Shown: one piece after another, positions 55,781 to 64,000 of the stretch | Numbering within the stretch: the stretch's first letter is position 1 | Layout of the letters: every line of letters begins with the position of its first letter | Assembly (NCBI RefSeq): GCF_030996345.1 | Contig: NZ_CP118747.1 | Coordinates: 2,292,001-2,356,000 of the forward strand | From: Acidithiobacillus sp. AMEEHan | Lineage (GTDB): Bacteria; Pseudomonadota; Gammaproteobacteria; Acidithiobacillales; Acidithiobacillaceae | DNA length: 64,000 bases | Reading direction: 5' to 3' | The notes under the pieces: model-generated | What the model saw: the letters and a program-made list of their open reading frames with translations, nothing else | Databases searched by the model: none | What the model was told of the DNA's origin: nothing | Translations under genes and position numbers: made by a program

Positions 55781-57323
55781 GATCAAGCTCGAGGTCTTGC
55801 ACCCCGAACTGTGGGAGGAAATCCTGCACCACCCTCTGGTGGACAGTGCCGCTATAGCCCCGAAAGAGATGCACGCCATCTACTACGATAGTGCGGATGG
55901 CGCCCTACGGGCAGCGGGGATCGCTTACCGTGTACGCAAGGAAGGCCGCGACTGGGTGGCGACGGTCAAACTCGCGGGGAGCGTAGACGGGGGTCTGCAT
56001 CAGCGCCCGGAATGGAATCAACCGGTACGCAGCAAAAAGCCGGATCTCGGCGTCTTTGCCGTTGATGAGGCCCTGATGACAGTGCTTGCGCCTCATTTAC
56101 ATCGTGCACTCGTCCCGGTCATGGAAACTGTCTTTCAGCGGCGTGAGCACGAAGTGCGCCATCAAGATGCCCGTATCCTGCTCGCTGCAGACTGGGGAGA
56201 GATCCGTGCCGCTGGTCAGCAGCGACCAATTCACGAGATCGAATTGGAACTGGTGGACGGTGAACTTGCCGATCTCCTACAGCTGGCCAGTACCCTTTGC
56301 GCTAGTTTGCCGCTCTGCCCAGATGATGCCAGTAAGCTGGCACGCGGCAGTGCGCTACTCGGAAAGGAGATTCCCGTAGCGAGAAGCAAAGCACCCACCA
56401 TTCGCGGGCGGGACAATGCCGGTGACGCCCTTGGCCGTCTCCTCCTCTACTCGGCGCAGAGCATTCTTGGAGGCTTGGCTTGGTTGCAGCTGGACGAGTG
56501 TGACGCCTTGCACCAGTTGCGGAAAGAGGTGCGCGCCCTGCGTGCGTTATTGCGCTTCAGCAAGGGCGCAGATCCCGAAGATCGCTTGCGTGGGGTACGC
56601 AACGGTCTGGCAGTGTGGTTTCATGAGCAGAGCCTGCAACGGGATCTGGACGCTCTCGCCGAGCATTGGCAGAGCATCGCCCCGCGTTTCTCTCTGCCCG
56701 CGACGCCGTTGCGGGAGGCCCTGCACGATGCACGCAAAACGACGCGCGATCCACGAGTAGATTCTCGGGCGCGGCTTGCTGCGGAACTTCTCGCCTTGTG
56801 GTCCCAAGTACTGCGTAACCCGCCGCAAAACAAACAGAGTTTGCGCAGCTACGTGGAAGAACGGCTGCAACGCATGGATGAGCATCTGCTTTTTGTGGAA
56901 CCGGAGCAAACTGCGCAATTTCACCGACTGCGCATTGCGCTCAAAAACCTGCGGGATACCCTGCGTCATGTTTCCGAGCTCTGGCCGAACAAAGATACCA
57001 AGGCTTTCGGCAGACAGCTGCATGCATTATTGGACGCGGCCGGAATCATTCGCGATGCTCAGGTAGCACATCAGGACTTGCCGCAGCTCTTTCATGCGGA
57101 AAGCCGCCATAGTGCGCTTGGTTTCAGCGCAGGGATCCTGCTGGGCTATCTGGAAGCCCGGAGGGAGCGGGAGAGCAAGCGCTTTGGCAAACACTGGGAG
57201 CGTTTTCGTCAGGCCCCCGCCCTTGGGATTGAAGCAAAACGTCCTACGGCAATTTCAGCAGTTGCCGAGGCCTTCGCGTGCTCTCTCCACCCGCCGTGCC
57301 AGCAGGGCAATTTTCTGGGCTAG
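55770..57323 (+). CDS. CYTH-CHAD domain protein
   Basis: 517 residues from ATG 55770, overlapping the ParA-like gene by 11 bp. Residues 1-200 are a CYTH domain with the EREIKLEV signature and the tunnel strand motifs (AYRVRKEGRDWVATVKL; IHEIELELVDG) that bind phosphorylated chains. Residues 225-500 are a CHAD helical domain (DALHQLRKEVRALRALLRFSK; HRLRIALKNLRDTLRHVSELW) whose conserved His/Lys/Arg bind polyphosphate. The enzyme may hydrolyse triphosphate or act on polyphosphate granules. Its neighbours support a granule role. Confidence 0.9.
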   Translation: MEREIKLEVLHPELWEEILHHPLVDSAAIAPKEMHAIYYDSADGALRAAGIAYRVRKEGRDWVATVKLAGSVDGGLHQRPEWNQPVRSKKPDLGVFAVDEALMTVLAPHLHRALVPVMETVFQRREHEVRHQDARILLAADWGEIRAAGQQRPIHEIELELVDGELADLLQLASTLCASLPLCPDDASKLARGSALLGKEIPVARSKAPTIRGRDNAGDALGRLLLYSAQSILGGLAWLQLDECDALHQLRKEVRALRALLRFSKGADPEDRLRGVRNGLAVWFHEQSLQRDLDALAEHWQSIAPRFSLPATPLREALHDARKTTRDPRVDSRARLAAELLALWSQVLRNPPQNKQSLRSYVEERLQRMDEHLLFVEPEQTAQFHRLRIALKNLRDTLRHVSELWPNKDTKAFGRQLHALLDAAGIIRDAQVAHQDLPQLFHAESRHSALGFSAGILLGYLEARRERESKRFGKHWERFRQAPALGIEAKRPTAISAVAEAFACSLHPPCQQGNFLG

Positions 57324-57557
57324 GCAATACTCCGCATCGCTGACTTCCCATTCGCGTGCTTGTTCTGCATCGACCTGCTGATTGGCGCAAATTTTACGTA
57401 GCGCTTCACAGTTATTGCTATCAAAGAAAAAGCCTGCTAGTTGCGCTACTTGATCGTTTTTGTTGTCTCCGCCCAAGACCGCATAGGCAGCATCCAGATA
57501 ATTTTCCTCTTTCGATGCCAAGGCTTTTTGTAACAGCTCGTCCCCTTCGATACTCAT
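57255..57557 (-). CDS. Small hypothetical protein downstream of pepN
   Basis: 100 residues with AAGGAGCTGAAG before the ATG. Acidic, soluble and helical (EGDELLQKALASKEENYLDAAYAVLGG), with three Cys including a C-terminal one. No family recognised. It starts 2 bp after the pepN stop, so it is probably translated with pepN. Its 3' end overlaps the convergent CYTH-CHAD gene by 69 bp. Confidence 0.6.
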   Translation of the reverse strand: MSIEGDELLQKALASKEENYLDAAYAVLGGDNKNDQVAQLAGFFFDSNNCEALRKICANQQVDAEQAREWEVSDAEYCLAQKIALLARRVERAREGLGNC

Positions 57558-57559
57558 CT

Positions 57560-60181
57560 TCAGCTCCTTTCTTCCGATACCCCAAGCGAGCGCTCGAGAA
57601 TTTCTCCCAAATCCCGAGACAACCCGTCCTTGCCCAGTAGCTCTTCCATGACGGTTCGCATTTGCCGCTGACGCTCTTCGTCATAGCGTGACCAGCGACT
57701 GAAGACCGTCGCCAGCCGCGCAGCGGTCTGCGGATTGAGATCATCCAGGTGGCGGATCTGCTGCGCGTAAAAACGATAACCGGAGCCGTCGCTGGCATGG
57801 AAGACCGGCAAATTTGCTGCAAAGGCGGCAAGCACGGCGCGCACGCGATTGGGAACCCGCCAGGAAAATGCCGGATGTTGCAGCAGCTCCTGCGCCCGCC
57901 GCAAGGTTTCCGGTGCAGCACGTCCGAGCTGTAAGGAAAACCAGCGATCGATGATGAGAGGATGAGATTGCCAACGCTGGTAGAAATCGGAGAGCAGGGG
58001 ATCGGCGTCGTAGTGCGGAGCGAAGGCGAGGACCTGCAAGGCGGCGAGGCGATCGGTCATATTGTCGGCACTGCGATATTGCCGCTCGGCCCAGCTTTGT
58101 GCCTCCTCCGCTTGCGCTGATCCCATGGCATAGTACAGAGCAAGATTACGCAGGCGACGGGTACCCATGGCCCGGCCATCCCGACGATAGGGAGCCGCCA
58201 GATCATGGTAGAGGTGGCGCCAATCCTCGGCAAAAATGTCCCCCAGTGCGTGACGCAGGGCCTCGCGCTGCACGTGGATGCCATCGACATCGATCGGATC
58301 CATCAGCTGGCCGATAGATTCTTCCGTGGGGAGGCTCAGGAGTTCGGCGGAAAATGCCGGGTCGTCGAGGGGCTGCGAGAGCGCCGCAGCGAAGGCGGCC
58401 TGGAGTTCTGTGCTGAGCACGCTTCGCTCGGGATTGGCAATGCTCGCCAGCAAGGCCTTCTGCGCCAGACGCTGCAGGCTGTCCCAGCGGTTGAAGGGAT
58501 CACTGTCATGCTGGGCAAGAAACGCATCTGCGGCTTCGGCATCCGCGCGTTCGAGCAGTACCGGAGCGGAGAATCCGCGCAGGAGCGACGGAATCACCGC
58601 TCTGGGAAAAGGCCCAAAGTCCCAATCCTGAGTGGCATCCTGCAAAAGGATGACGAGTTCTTCGTCCCCGGACGGCAAGCGCGCTGCACGGCCGTCCTCG
58701 TAAAAAAAGGCCAGACGCACGGGAATGGGTACCGGCAGCTTTTGTTCCTGGCCCGGCGTTGCCGGCGTGTGCTGCTGCAGGCGCAGATGGTAGCGACCAT
58801 TCTCCGCATCGAAATGTCCCTCGGCTTTGAGGCGTGGTGTGCCAGCCTGGGAATACCAGCGCAGAAACCCGGAGAGGTCGCGGCCGCTTCCGGTCGCCAG
58901 GGCGTCCAGCAGTTCTTCGATACGCACCGCCTGCCCATCGTGGCGCTGAAAATAGAGATCGGTCCCGGCGCGAAACCCTTCCACGCCGAGCAGGGTATGC
59001 ATCATGCGGATCACTTCCGCGCCCTTCTCGTAGACCGTCGCCGTATAAAAGTTGTTGATCTCCTTGTAGGATTCCGGGCGCACGGGATGCGCGAGGGCAC
59101 TCGCATCCTCGGCAAACTGGGCCGCGCGCAGGCGACGAACATCGGCTATGCGCTGCACACCGCGGGAGTTCATGTCGGCAGAAAACTCCTGGTCACGGAA
59201 TACCGTCAGACCTTCTTTGAGGCTGAGCTGAAACCAGTCACGCAGGGTAACGCGGTTGCCGGTCCAGTTATGAAAATATTCATGCGCGATAACCGACTCA
59301 ATTCCTTGATAATCGGCATCGGTAGCCGTTTCCGGACTGGCCAGCACATACTTGGAATTAAAGATATTCAATCCCTTGTTTTCCATCGCTCCCATATTGA
59401 AGCTGTCGGTAGCGACGATCAGATAGCGATCGAGGTCATACTCCCGCCCATAGACCTCCTCATCCCAGGCCATTGCCTTTTTCAGGCTTTGCAAGGCCTG
59501 CTCACAGGCATCGCGATCGCGCTCTGCCACGTGCAATTCCAGGCTGATTTTCTTGCCAGAGCCGGTGACATACTGGTCCTTGGCAACATGAAAAGCACCA
59601 CCGACGGCGGCAAAGAGATAGCACGGCTTGGGAAACGGATCTTCCCACCGCGCCCAGTGCCAGCCGTTATCCGCTTCGCTCGTTGCGACGCAATTGCCAT
59701 TGGACAGAAGGATGGGACAGGTGGCCTTGGGGGCATGCAAGGTGACCGTAAAGCGGGCCAGAACGTCTGGGCGATCCGGATACCAGGTGATGCGCCGAAA
59801 GCCCTCCGCCTCGCACTGGGTGAGAAAGACCGCATCGGCATAGTAGAGGCCCGACAAGGCAGTGTTGGCTTCCGGCTGGATACGCACGCGGGAATCCACG
59901 ATGAAGTGTTCAGGAACGTCGCTGATTCGCAGCTTCCCCGACTCGAAGGAATAGCGATCGCTGGCGAGGACCTCGCCGTCCAGGGAGAGAGACAGGAGCT
60001 CCAGTCCCTCGCCATCGAGTAGCAAGTCCTTGGCACCGGAGTTCCGGCGCCGTATTGCAAGCCGGGATCGCACTTCGGTGTCTTGTGGTCGAAGAAATAG
60101 TTCAAGATCCACCGAGTCGATCGCAAAATCAGGGCTGCGATAGTCCTGGCGCTGCACGAGTACCGTGCTATCTGTGCTCAT
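57560..60181 (-). CDS. pepN: Aminopeptidase N (M1 family, PepN)
   Basis: 873 residues from ATG 60181, which overlaps the stop of the preceding gene as ATGA. Zinc metallopeptidase removing N-terminal residues. GAMENKGLNIFN is the substrate motif, and VIAHEYFHNWTGNRVTLRDWFQLSLKEGLT holds the HEXXH-x18-E zinc site. The length matches the PepN group. Cytosolic, no signal peptide. Confidence 0.95.
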   Translation of the reverse strand: MSTDSTVLVQRQDYRSPDFAIDSVDLELFLRPQDTEVRSRLAIRRRNSGAKDLLLDGEGLELLSLSLDGEVLASDRYSFESGKLRISDVPEHFIVDSRVRIQPEANTALSGLYYADAVFLTQCEAEGFRRITWYPDRPDVLARFTVTLHAPKATCPILLSNGNCVATSEADNGWHWARWEDPFPKPCYLFAAVGGAFHVAKDQYVTGSGKKISLELHVAERDRDACEQALQSLKKAMAWDEEVYGREYDLDRYLIVATDSFNMGAMENKGLNIFNSKYVLASPETATDADYQGIESVIAHEYFHNWTGNRVTLRDWFQLSLKEGLTVFRDQEFSADMNSRGVQRIADVRRLRAAQFAEDASALAHPVRPESYKEINNFYTATVYEKGAEVIRMMHTLLGVEGFRAGTDLYFQRHDGQAVRIEELLDALATGSGRDLSGFLRWYSQAGTPRLKAEGHFDAENGRYHLRLQQHTPATPGQEQKLPVPIPVRLAFFYEDGRAARLPSGDEELVILLQDATQDWDFGPFPRAVIPSLLRGFSAPVLLERADAEAADAFLAQHDSDPFNRWDSLQRLAQKALLASIANPERSVLSTELQAAFAAALSQPLDDPAFSAELLSLPTEESIGQLMDPIDVDGIHVQREALRHALGDIFAEDWRHLYHDLAAPYRRDGRAMGTRRLRNLALYYAMGSAQAEEAQSWAERQYRSADNMTDRLAALQVLAFAPHYDADPLLSDFYQRWQSHPLIIDRWFSLQLGRAAPETLRRAQELLQHPAFSWRVPNRVRAVLAAFAANLPVFHASDGSGYRFYAQQIRHLDDLNPQTAARLATVFSRWSRYDEERQRQMRTVMEELLGKDGLSRDLGEILERSLGVSEERS

Positions 60182-61020
60182 TCGCATTTGCCCTCGGCAT
60201 TCATCGACGTGATTCCAGAAACGAATTTGTCGAGCTCTTCAGGCATACCGTGGCTGATTTGCGCCTTACCATCCTTGTCGCAGTAGACGATGGTGGGGGT
60301 TGCCACTTCACCACTATCTTGCAGGAGCTCCGTGTTTTTCCGTACCTCTGCCATGACTTTGGGACTGGGGTTGGCATCCGGGGAAATCCCTCCCTCCTCG
60401 CTTGCCTCATTGAAACCCTTTTCATTCTTCGCCATCGCCGCAGCCGGATCCCGGGCAGAAAGAATGGCGGCTGCCTTCCCTAGACTCGACGGCTTCAGAA
60501 ATGCCGCGACTACATAGCGGACACGCAGTTTTCCCTCGGCGATCAGGGGCTTGGCGTCCTCATAAAACTTATGACAGAAAATGCAATTGGGATCGACAAA
60601 GGCGATCAGCTCGGGGCCCTTGGTACCCAAGACAAACGACTTGGCCTGACTGGCGCGCTCGGCGAGTTGTGCCGCACCCAGGGGTTTCGGCAGTAGACCT
60701 GCCTCCTCGGCGTCGTGCCGGATGACGTTCTCGCCTTTGCTGTTGACGATGGCCTGCGCCAGGATCAGGTACTTCCCATCCGGGCTGGCATAGGCAAGGG
60801 TTTTATGTCCATCATCCGCGATGACCAGTGCGGTCAGCCCGCCCGGCCCGGGCAAAACCTTCGTCACCTGCGCCTGGTCGTGGGTAACGCCGCTGACCAA
60901 CTCTTGCGCCCGATCTTTGGACAACACCTTGCCATGCCCCCCATTTTCGGAAACAGGACTACTGCCTGCACAACCGGCAAGCGACAGGGCAGCGGCAAGA
61001 ACCAGCAATCGAAGACGCAT
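60178..61020 (-). CDS. DsbC/DsbG-like thioredoxin-fold lipoprotein
   Basis: 280 residues. A lipobox (SLAGCAG) ends the signal, so the protein is lipid-anchored in the periplasm. Residues 40-130 look like a dimerisation domain, and the thioredoxin domain has the active site CIFC in FVDPNCIFCHKFY and a cis-Pro loop (VATPTIVYCDKDG). It would shuffle or reduce disulfides. The lipoprotein anchor and the CIFC sequence differ from classical DsbC (CGYC) and DsbG (CPYC). Operonic with pepN. Confidence 0.83.
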   Translation of the reverse strand: MRLRLLVLAAALSLAGCAGSSPVSENGGHGKVLSKDRAQELVSGVTHDQAQVTKVLPGPGGLTALVIADDGHKTLAYASPDGKYLILAQAIVNSKGENVIRHDAEEAGLLPKPLGAAQLAERASQAKSFVLGTKGPELIAFVDPNCIFCHKFYEDAKPLIAEGKLRVRYVVAAFLKPSSLGKAAAILSARDPAAAMAKNEKGFNEASEEGGISPDANPSPKVMAEVRKNTELLQDSGEVATPTIVYCDKDGKAQISHGMPEELDKFVSGITSMNAEGKCE

Positions 61021-61072
61021 GAAAACTCTCCTGGGCAGCTAACAAGCAAAATCAGCCTGCCATGGTAAACAA

Positions 61073-61103
61073 TTCGCCCGGACTGACGCCAGTCTCGGGC
61101 GAA
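61073..61103 (-). terminator. Hairpin terminator after clpB
   Basis: TTCGCCCG-GACTG and CAGTC-T-CGGGCGAA form a 13-bp stem with one bulged T and a four-base loop. On the minus strand it is followed by a T-rich TTGTTTACC. It lies 20 bp beyond the clpB stop. Confidence 0.75.
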
Positions 61104-61122
61104 GCATCAACAGTTCGACACG

Positions 61123-63726
61123 TTACCCGGGGAGAGGTTCGCCGCGGAAAACCAATTCGTCATCCTCCAGATCGACGTGTAAGAGCGTGCCGCCCGGAAA
61201 CTCGCCACGCAGAAGCTTTTGCGCCAGGGGATTCTCGATCTCGGCCTGGATGGCCCGCTTGAGGGGCCGGGCGCCATAGACGGGGTCGAAACCGATCTCC
61301 GCCAGACGATCAATGGCCGCATCGCTGAGCACGATATCCATATCCCGTTCGCGCAAGCGCGCCCGCAGGCCCTGCATCTGGATTTCGCAGATCATCCGTA
61401 CCTGCCGCGCATTCAGCGGATGGAAGATCACGGTTTCGTCGATACGGTTCAGGAACTCCGGACGGAAGTGCGCCTGTACCACCGCCATCACGGCGCTGCG
61501 CATGGCGTCTTCATCGCCCGTGCGACTGTACTCCTGAATCCGGTCGGACCCGAGGTTCGAAGTCATGATGATGACGGTGTTGCGGAAGTCCACGGTACGC
61601 CCCTGGCCATCGGTCAGGCGCCCGTCATCCAAAACCTGTAGAAGGATATTGAAGACCTCGGGGTGTGCCTTCTCCACCTCGTCCAAAAGCACGACAGAAT
61701 AGGGCTTACGGCGTACTGCTTCGGTGAGGTAGCCACCCTCTTCATAGCCCACATATCCGGGAGGAGCACCGATCAGTCGTGCCACCGAGTGTTTCTCCAT
61801 GAACTCGCTCATGTCGATGCGCACCATCTGTTCCTCGCTATCGAAGAGGAACTCGGCCAAGGCCTTGCTGAGTTCGGTCTTGCCAACGCCGGTAGGTCCG
61901 AGAAAGAGGAAAGAACCATTGGGCCGCCGCGGATCGGAGAGACCCGCCCGCGAGCGGCGGATGGCATTACTCACCGCCTGTACCGCCTCGCTCTGGCCAA
62001 CGACCCGAGCCTGTAGGCGTTCCTCCATCTTCAAGAGCTTTTCTTTCTCCCCTTCCAGCATCTTCGCTACCGGAATGCCGGTCCAGCGGGCAATGACCTC
62101 GGCAATCTCCTCCTCTCGCACTTCCGTGCGTAGCAAGGTCGGAGCCTTGCGTGCGGCCCCCTCCTCCTGCTGCTCCGCCTGTCGCAAACGCGCCTCAAGC
62201 TCCGGGATCAGGCCATACTGGATTTGTGCCATGCGGTCGTAATCGGCTGCACGCCGGGCATTTTCGAGTTCCACACGCAGGCGATCAATCTCCTTCTGGA
62301 TTTGCGAGGTACCTTCGATGGCGAGCTTCTCGGCCTTCCAGACCTCCTCCAATTCCTGAAATTTACGCTCCAACTCGCTGATTTGCTCTTCCAACACTTC
62401 CAGACGCTTGCGGCTGGCCTCATCCTTCTCCTTGGCCAAGGCAACCTTTTCGATGTTGAGCTGGATCAAGCGACGCTCGAGTTCATCTAGAGCTTCCGGT
62501 TTGGAGTCAATCTCCATCTTGATCCGCGACGCCGCTTCATCGACCAGGTCGATGGCTTTGTCGGGCAGGTTGCGGTCGCTGATGTAGCGGTGCGAGAGTT
62601 GCGCTGCCGCGACCAGGGCGGGATCGGTGATACGGACCCCATGATGCGCCTCGTAGCGCTCCTTCAAGCCGCGCAGGATGGCAATGGTGTCCTCCACCGA
62701 GGGTTCGTCCACCAACACACGCTGAAAACGACGCTCCAGGGCCGCGTCTTTTTCGATATACTGGCGGTACTCGTCCAGGGTCGTGGCGCCGATACAGTGC
62801 AGCTCGCCACGCGCCAGGGCGGGTTTGAGCATGTTGCCGGCGTCCATAGCACCCTCGGCCTTCCCCGCCCCGACCAGGGTATGGATTTCATCAATAAAAA
62901 GAAGGATCTGCCCTTGGCTTTTGGCAAGATCGTTGAGCAAAGCCTTCAAGCGTTCTTCGAACTCACCGCGGAATTTCGCACCGGCAATCAGCGCGCCCAG
63001 ATCCAAACCCAGCAGGCGTTTATTGCGCAAGGATTCCGGCACTTCACCGTTGATGATCCGTTGCGCAAGGCCTTCGACGATAGCGGTCTTGCCGACACCC
63101 GGCTCACCGATCAGTACTGGATTGTTCTTGCTGCGCCGCAACAGAACCTGGATGGTACGGCGAATCTCGTCATCGCGACCGATCACCGGGTCCAGCTTGC
63201 CCTGCGCCGCCCGCTCGGTGTAGTCGATGGTGTATTTCTCCAGGGCTTGGCGTTGTTCCTCGGCATTGGCATCGTTGATCTTTTCGCCGCCATGCAGTGC
63301 CGTGATCGCGGCTTCGAGGTCCTTGCTGGTAGCACCGCTCTCCTTGAGCAGACGACCCGCCTCGCCCTTGTCCTCCATCAGGGCCAGGAGATAATGCTCG
63401 GTAGAGATATACCCATCCCCACGCTTTTGCGCGGTCTTGTCAGCGAGATTGAGGAGGTTGACAAGATCCCGGCCAAACTGCACTTCGCCCGGCTGCCCGC
63501 CTTGCACCTTCGGCAAATTGTTGAGGGCGCGGCCGAGTTCGTTGCGCAGGGCATCGACGCGCACGCCTGCCTTGCTCAGCAGAGGACGGGCAATGCCGCC
63601 ATCCTGGTCGAGGAAGGCAATGAGAAGATGAATAGGTTCTATCTGCTGTTGATCACTGCCCAAAGCGAGGCTTTGTGCCTCCTGCAGGGCCTGTTGAAAC
63701 TTGGTGGTGAGCTTGTCACTGCGCAT
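61123..63726 (-). CDS. clpB: Disaggregase ClpB
   Basis: 867 residues with two AAA+ modules. Order: Clp_N repeats (residues 1-145), NBD1 with [15 protein letters not shown] and [12 protein letters not shown], the long coiled-coil middle domain (about 410-525), NBD2 with [15 protein letters not shown] and [13 protein letters not shown], and the D2 small domain. It lacks the ClpP-binding loop of ClpA. It rescues aggregated proteins with DnaK. A hairpin terminator follows. Confidence 0.97.
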   Translation of the reverse strand: MRSDKLTTKFQQALQEAQSLALGSDQQQIEPIHLLIAFLDQDGGIARPLLSKAGVRVDALRNELGRALNNLPKVQGGQPGEVQFGRDLVNLLNLADKTAQKRGDGYISTEHYLLALMEDKGEAGRLLKESGATSKDLEAAITALHGGEKINDANAEEQRQALEKYTIDYTERAAQGKLDPVIGRDDEIRRTIQVLLRRSKNNPVLIGEPGVGKTAIVEGLAQRIINGEVPESLRNKRLLGLDLGALIAGAKFRGEFEERLKALLNDLAKSQGQILLFIDEIHTLVGAGKAEGAMDAGNMLKPALARGELHCIGATTLDEYRQYIEKDAALERRFQRVLVDEPSVEDTIAILRGLKERYEAHHGVRITDPALVAAAQLSHRYISDRNLPDKAIDLVDEAASRIKMEIDSKPEALDELERRLIQLNIEKVALAKEKDEASRKRLEVLEEQISELERKFQELEEVWKAEKLAIEGTSQIQKEIDRLRVELENARRAADYDRMAQIQYGLIPELEARLRQAEQQEEGAARKAPTLLRTEVREEEIAEVIARWTGIPVAKMLEGEKEKLLKMEERLQARVVGQSEAVQAVSNAIRRSRAGLSDPRRPNGSFLFLGPTGVGKTELSKALAEFLFDSEEQMVRIDMSEFMEKHSVARLIGAPPGYVGYEEGGYLTEAVRRKPYSVVLLDEVEKAHPEVFNILLQVLDDGRLTDGQGRTVDFRNTVIIMTSNLGSDRIQEYSRTGDEDAMRSAVMAVVQAHFRPEFLNRIDETVIFHPLNARQVRMICEIQMQGLRARLRERDMDIVLSDAAIDRLAEIGFDPVYGARPLKRAIQAEIENPLAQKLLRGEFPGGTLLHVDLEDDELVFRGEPLPG

Positions 63727-63768
63727 CTGGCGACTCCCATGTCGGATGATGCTTGGGAGATGGGCGCT

Positions 63769-64000
63769 TCAGACCCACTTTTCAAGAGCGGAATGCGGAC
63801 GAAACATGCCCAGTAACAAGAGGGTCGCCACGGCGGCAAGGACGCCGGCAACGAAAAAGGTGAAGCTACCTCCCCAGTGGGACCAGGCCCAACCCGCTGC
63901 CAATGCGCCCAGCCCCCCGCCCAGGCCGTAGACCAAGCTTGCATACAGGGCCATGCCACGGGGCCGCAGGGCTTGCGGGAAGCGTGCAAAGACCCAGTGG
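63769..64000 (-). CDS. MFS transporter, C-terminal part (starts beyond window)
   Basis: The minus-strand frame is open from the window edge to a stop at 63769, giving 76 residues. It reads HWVFARFPQALRPRGMALYASLVYGLGGGLGALAAG, then two membrane helices and a short basic tail. The loop and Gly-rich helix match the last third of major facilitator transporters of the HcaT (phenylpropionate permease-like) group. The substrate cannot be judged. It ends 42 bp upstream of clpB. Confidence 0.7.
   Translation of the reverse strand, partial: HWVFARFPQALRPRGMALYASLVYGLGGGLGALAAGWAWSHWGGSFTFFVAGVLAAVATLLLLGMFRPHSALEKWV

Noticed and set aside
58205-60022. A 605-codon plus-strand open frame
   Set aside because: Antisense to pepN, whose zinc site and length are certain. 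No ribosome site or family resemblance.
62590-63816. A 408-codon plus-strand open frame
   Set aside because: Antisense to clpB, a definite gene; no recognisable protein features.
1-64000. tRNA, rRNA, insertion sequences, prophage or attachment sites
   Set aside because: I looked for T-loop motifs, transposase frames, terminal repeats and integrases and saw none. A tRNA scan program would be needed to be certain.

Overview
The window is a gene-dense, GC-rich bacterial chromosome segment with short intergenic gaps and many 4-10 bp gene overlaps. I see no phage, insertion sequence, tRNA, rRNA or CRISPR array. Gene content suggests a Gram-negative, acidophilic, chemolithotrophic gammaproteobacterium-like organism, most probably Acidithiobacillus or a close relative. 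The clues are glutamate decarboxylase, sulfur-globule-like secreted proteins, RND export, a bufferin-type metal-handling cluster, polyphosphate genes and heptose/LPS genes. This assignment is an inference; no marker gene here proves it.

Positions 1-11548 hold the most unusual block. Two almost identical sigma-54 promoters fire divergently from one 0.5 kb intergenic region. Leftward lie a Gly/Tyr/Trp-rich secreted protein and a membrane TPR-like protein. Rightward lie a periplasmic adaptor, an RND pump, a Pro/Tyr-rich repeat protein, two more Gly/Trp-rich secreted proteins, two more TPR-like proteins, a small membrane protein and, last, a PAS-like/AAA+/Fis sigma-54 activator. It looks like a self-regulated cell-surface or export module built from duplicated families. 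I know of no description of it as a unit.

Positions 11735-13597 carry a bufferin-like RiPP cluster: a Cys-rich secreted precursor, an MNIO (DUF692) enzyme and a DUF2063 partner. Positions 13548-16466 (minus) carry pspA with two double-YbjQ-domain genes and one unknown gene. Next come glutamate decarboxylase, a flippase-like protein, pabB, a tolC gene with a palindromic operator between its -35 and -10, and a DUF2249-hemerythrin protein.

Positions 22660-44545 are one long minus-strand series: ffs (4.5S RNA), dnaX, ybaB, recR, amt, nnrD, bioA, a CBS protein, tsaE, mutL, miaA, a four-gene Aae/FUSC-type efflux system, rnc, era, recO, pdxJ, acpS, ugd, hldA, ttcA and hslO. Positions 44925-52055 (plus) hold the prkA-yeaH-spoVR stress operon, with a sigma-54 promoter and an NtrC-type site, then a DUF3311/SSS symporter pair. 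Positions 52194-57323 run folD, ppk, a ParA-like ATPase and a CYTH-CHAD protein, which suggests polyphosphate synthesis coupled to granule placement. The window ends on the minus strand with clpB, a DsbC/G-like lipoprotein, pepN, a small unknown gene and the C-terminus of an MFS transporter.

Six genes each lack one base, five of them clearly in runs of C or G: the repeat protein, one Gly/Trp-rich protein, gadB, ttcA, ugd and yeaH. Since the genes are unrelated and every case is a one-base loss, homopolymer undercalling in the assembly is more likely than real gene decay.
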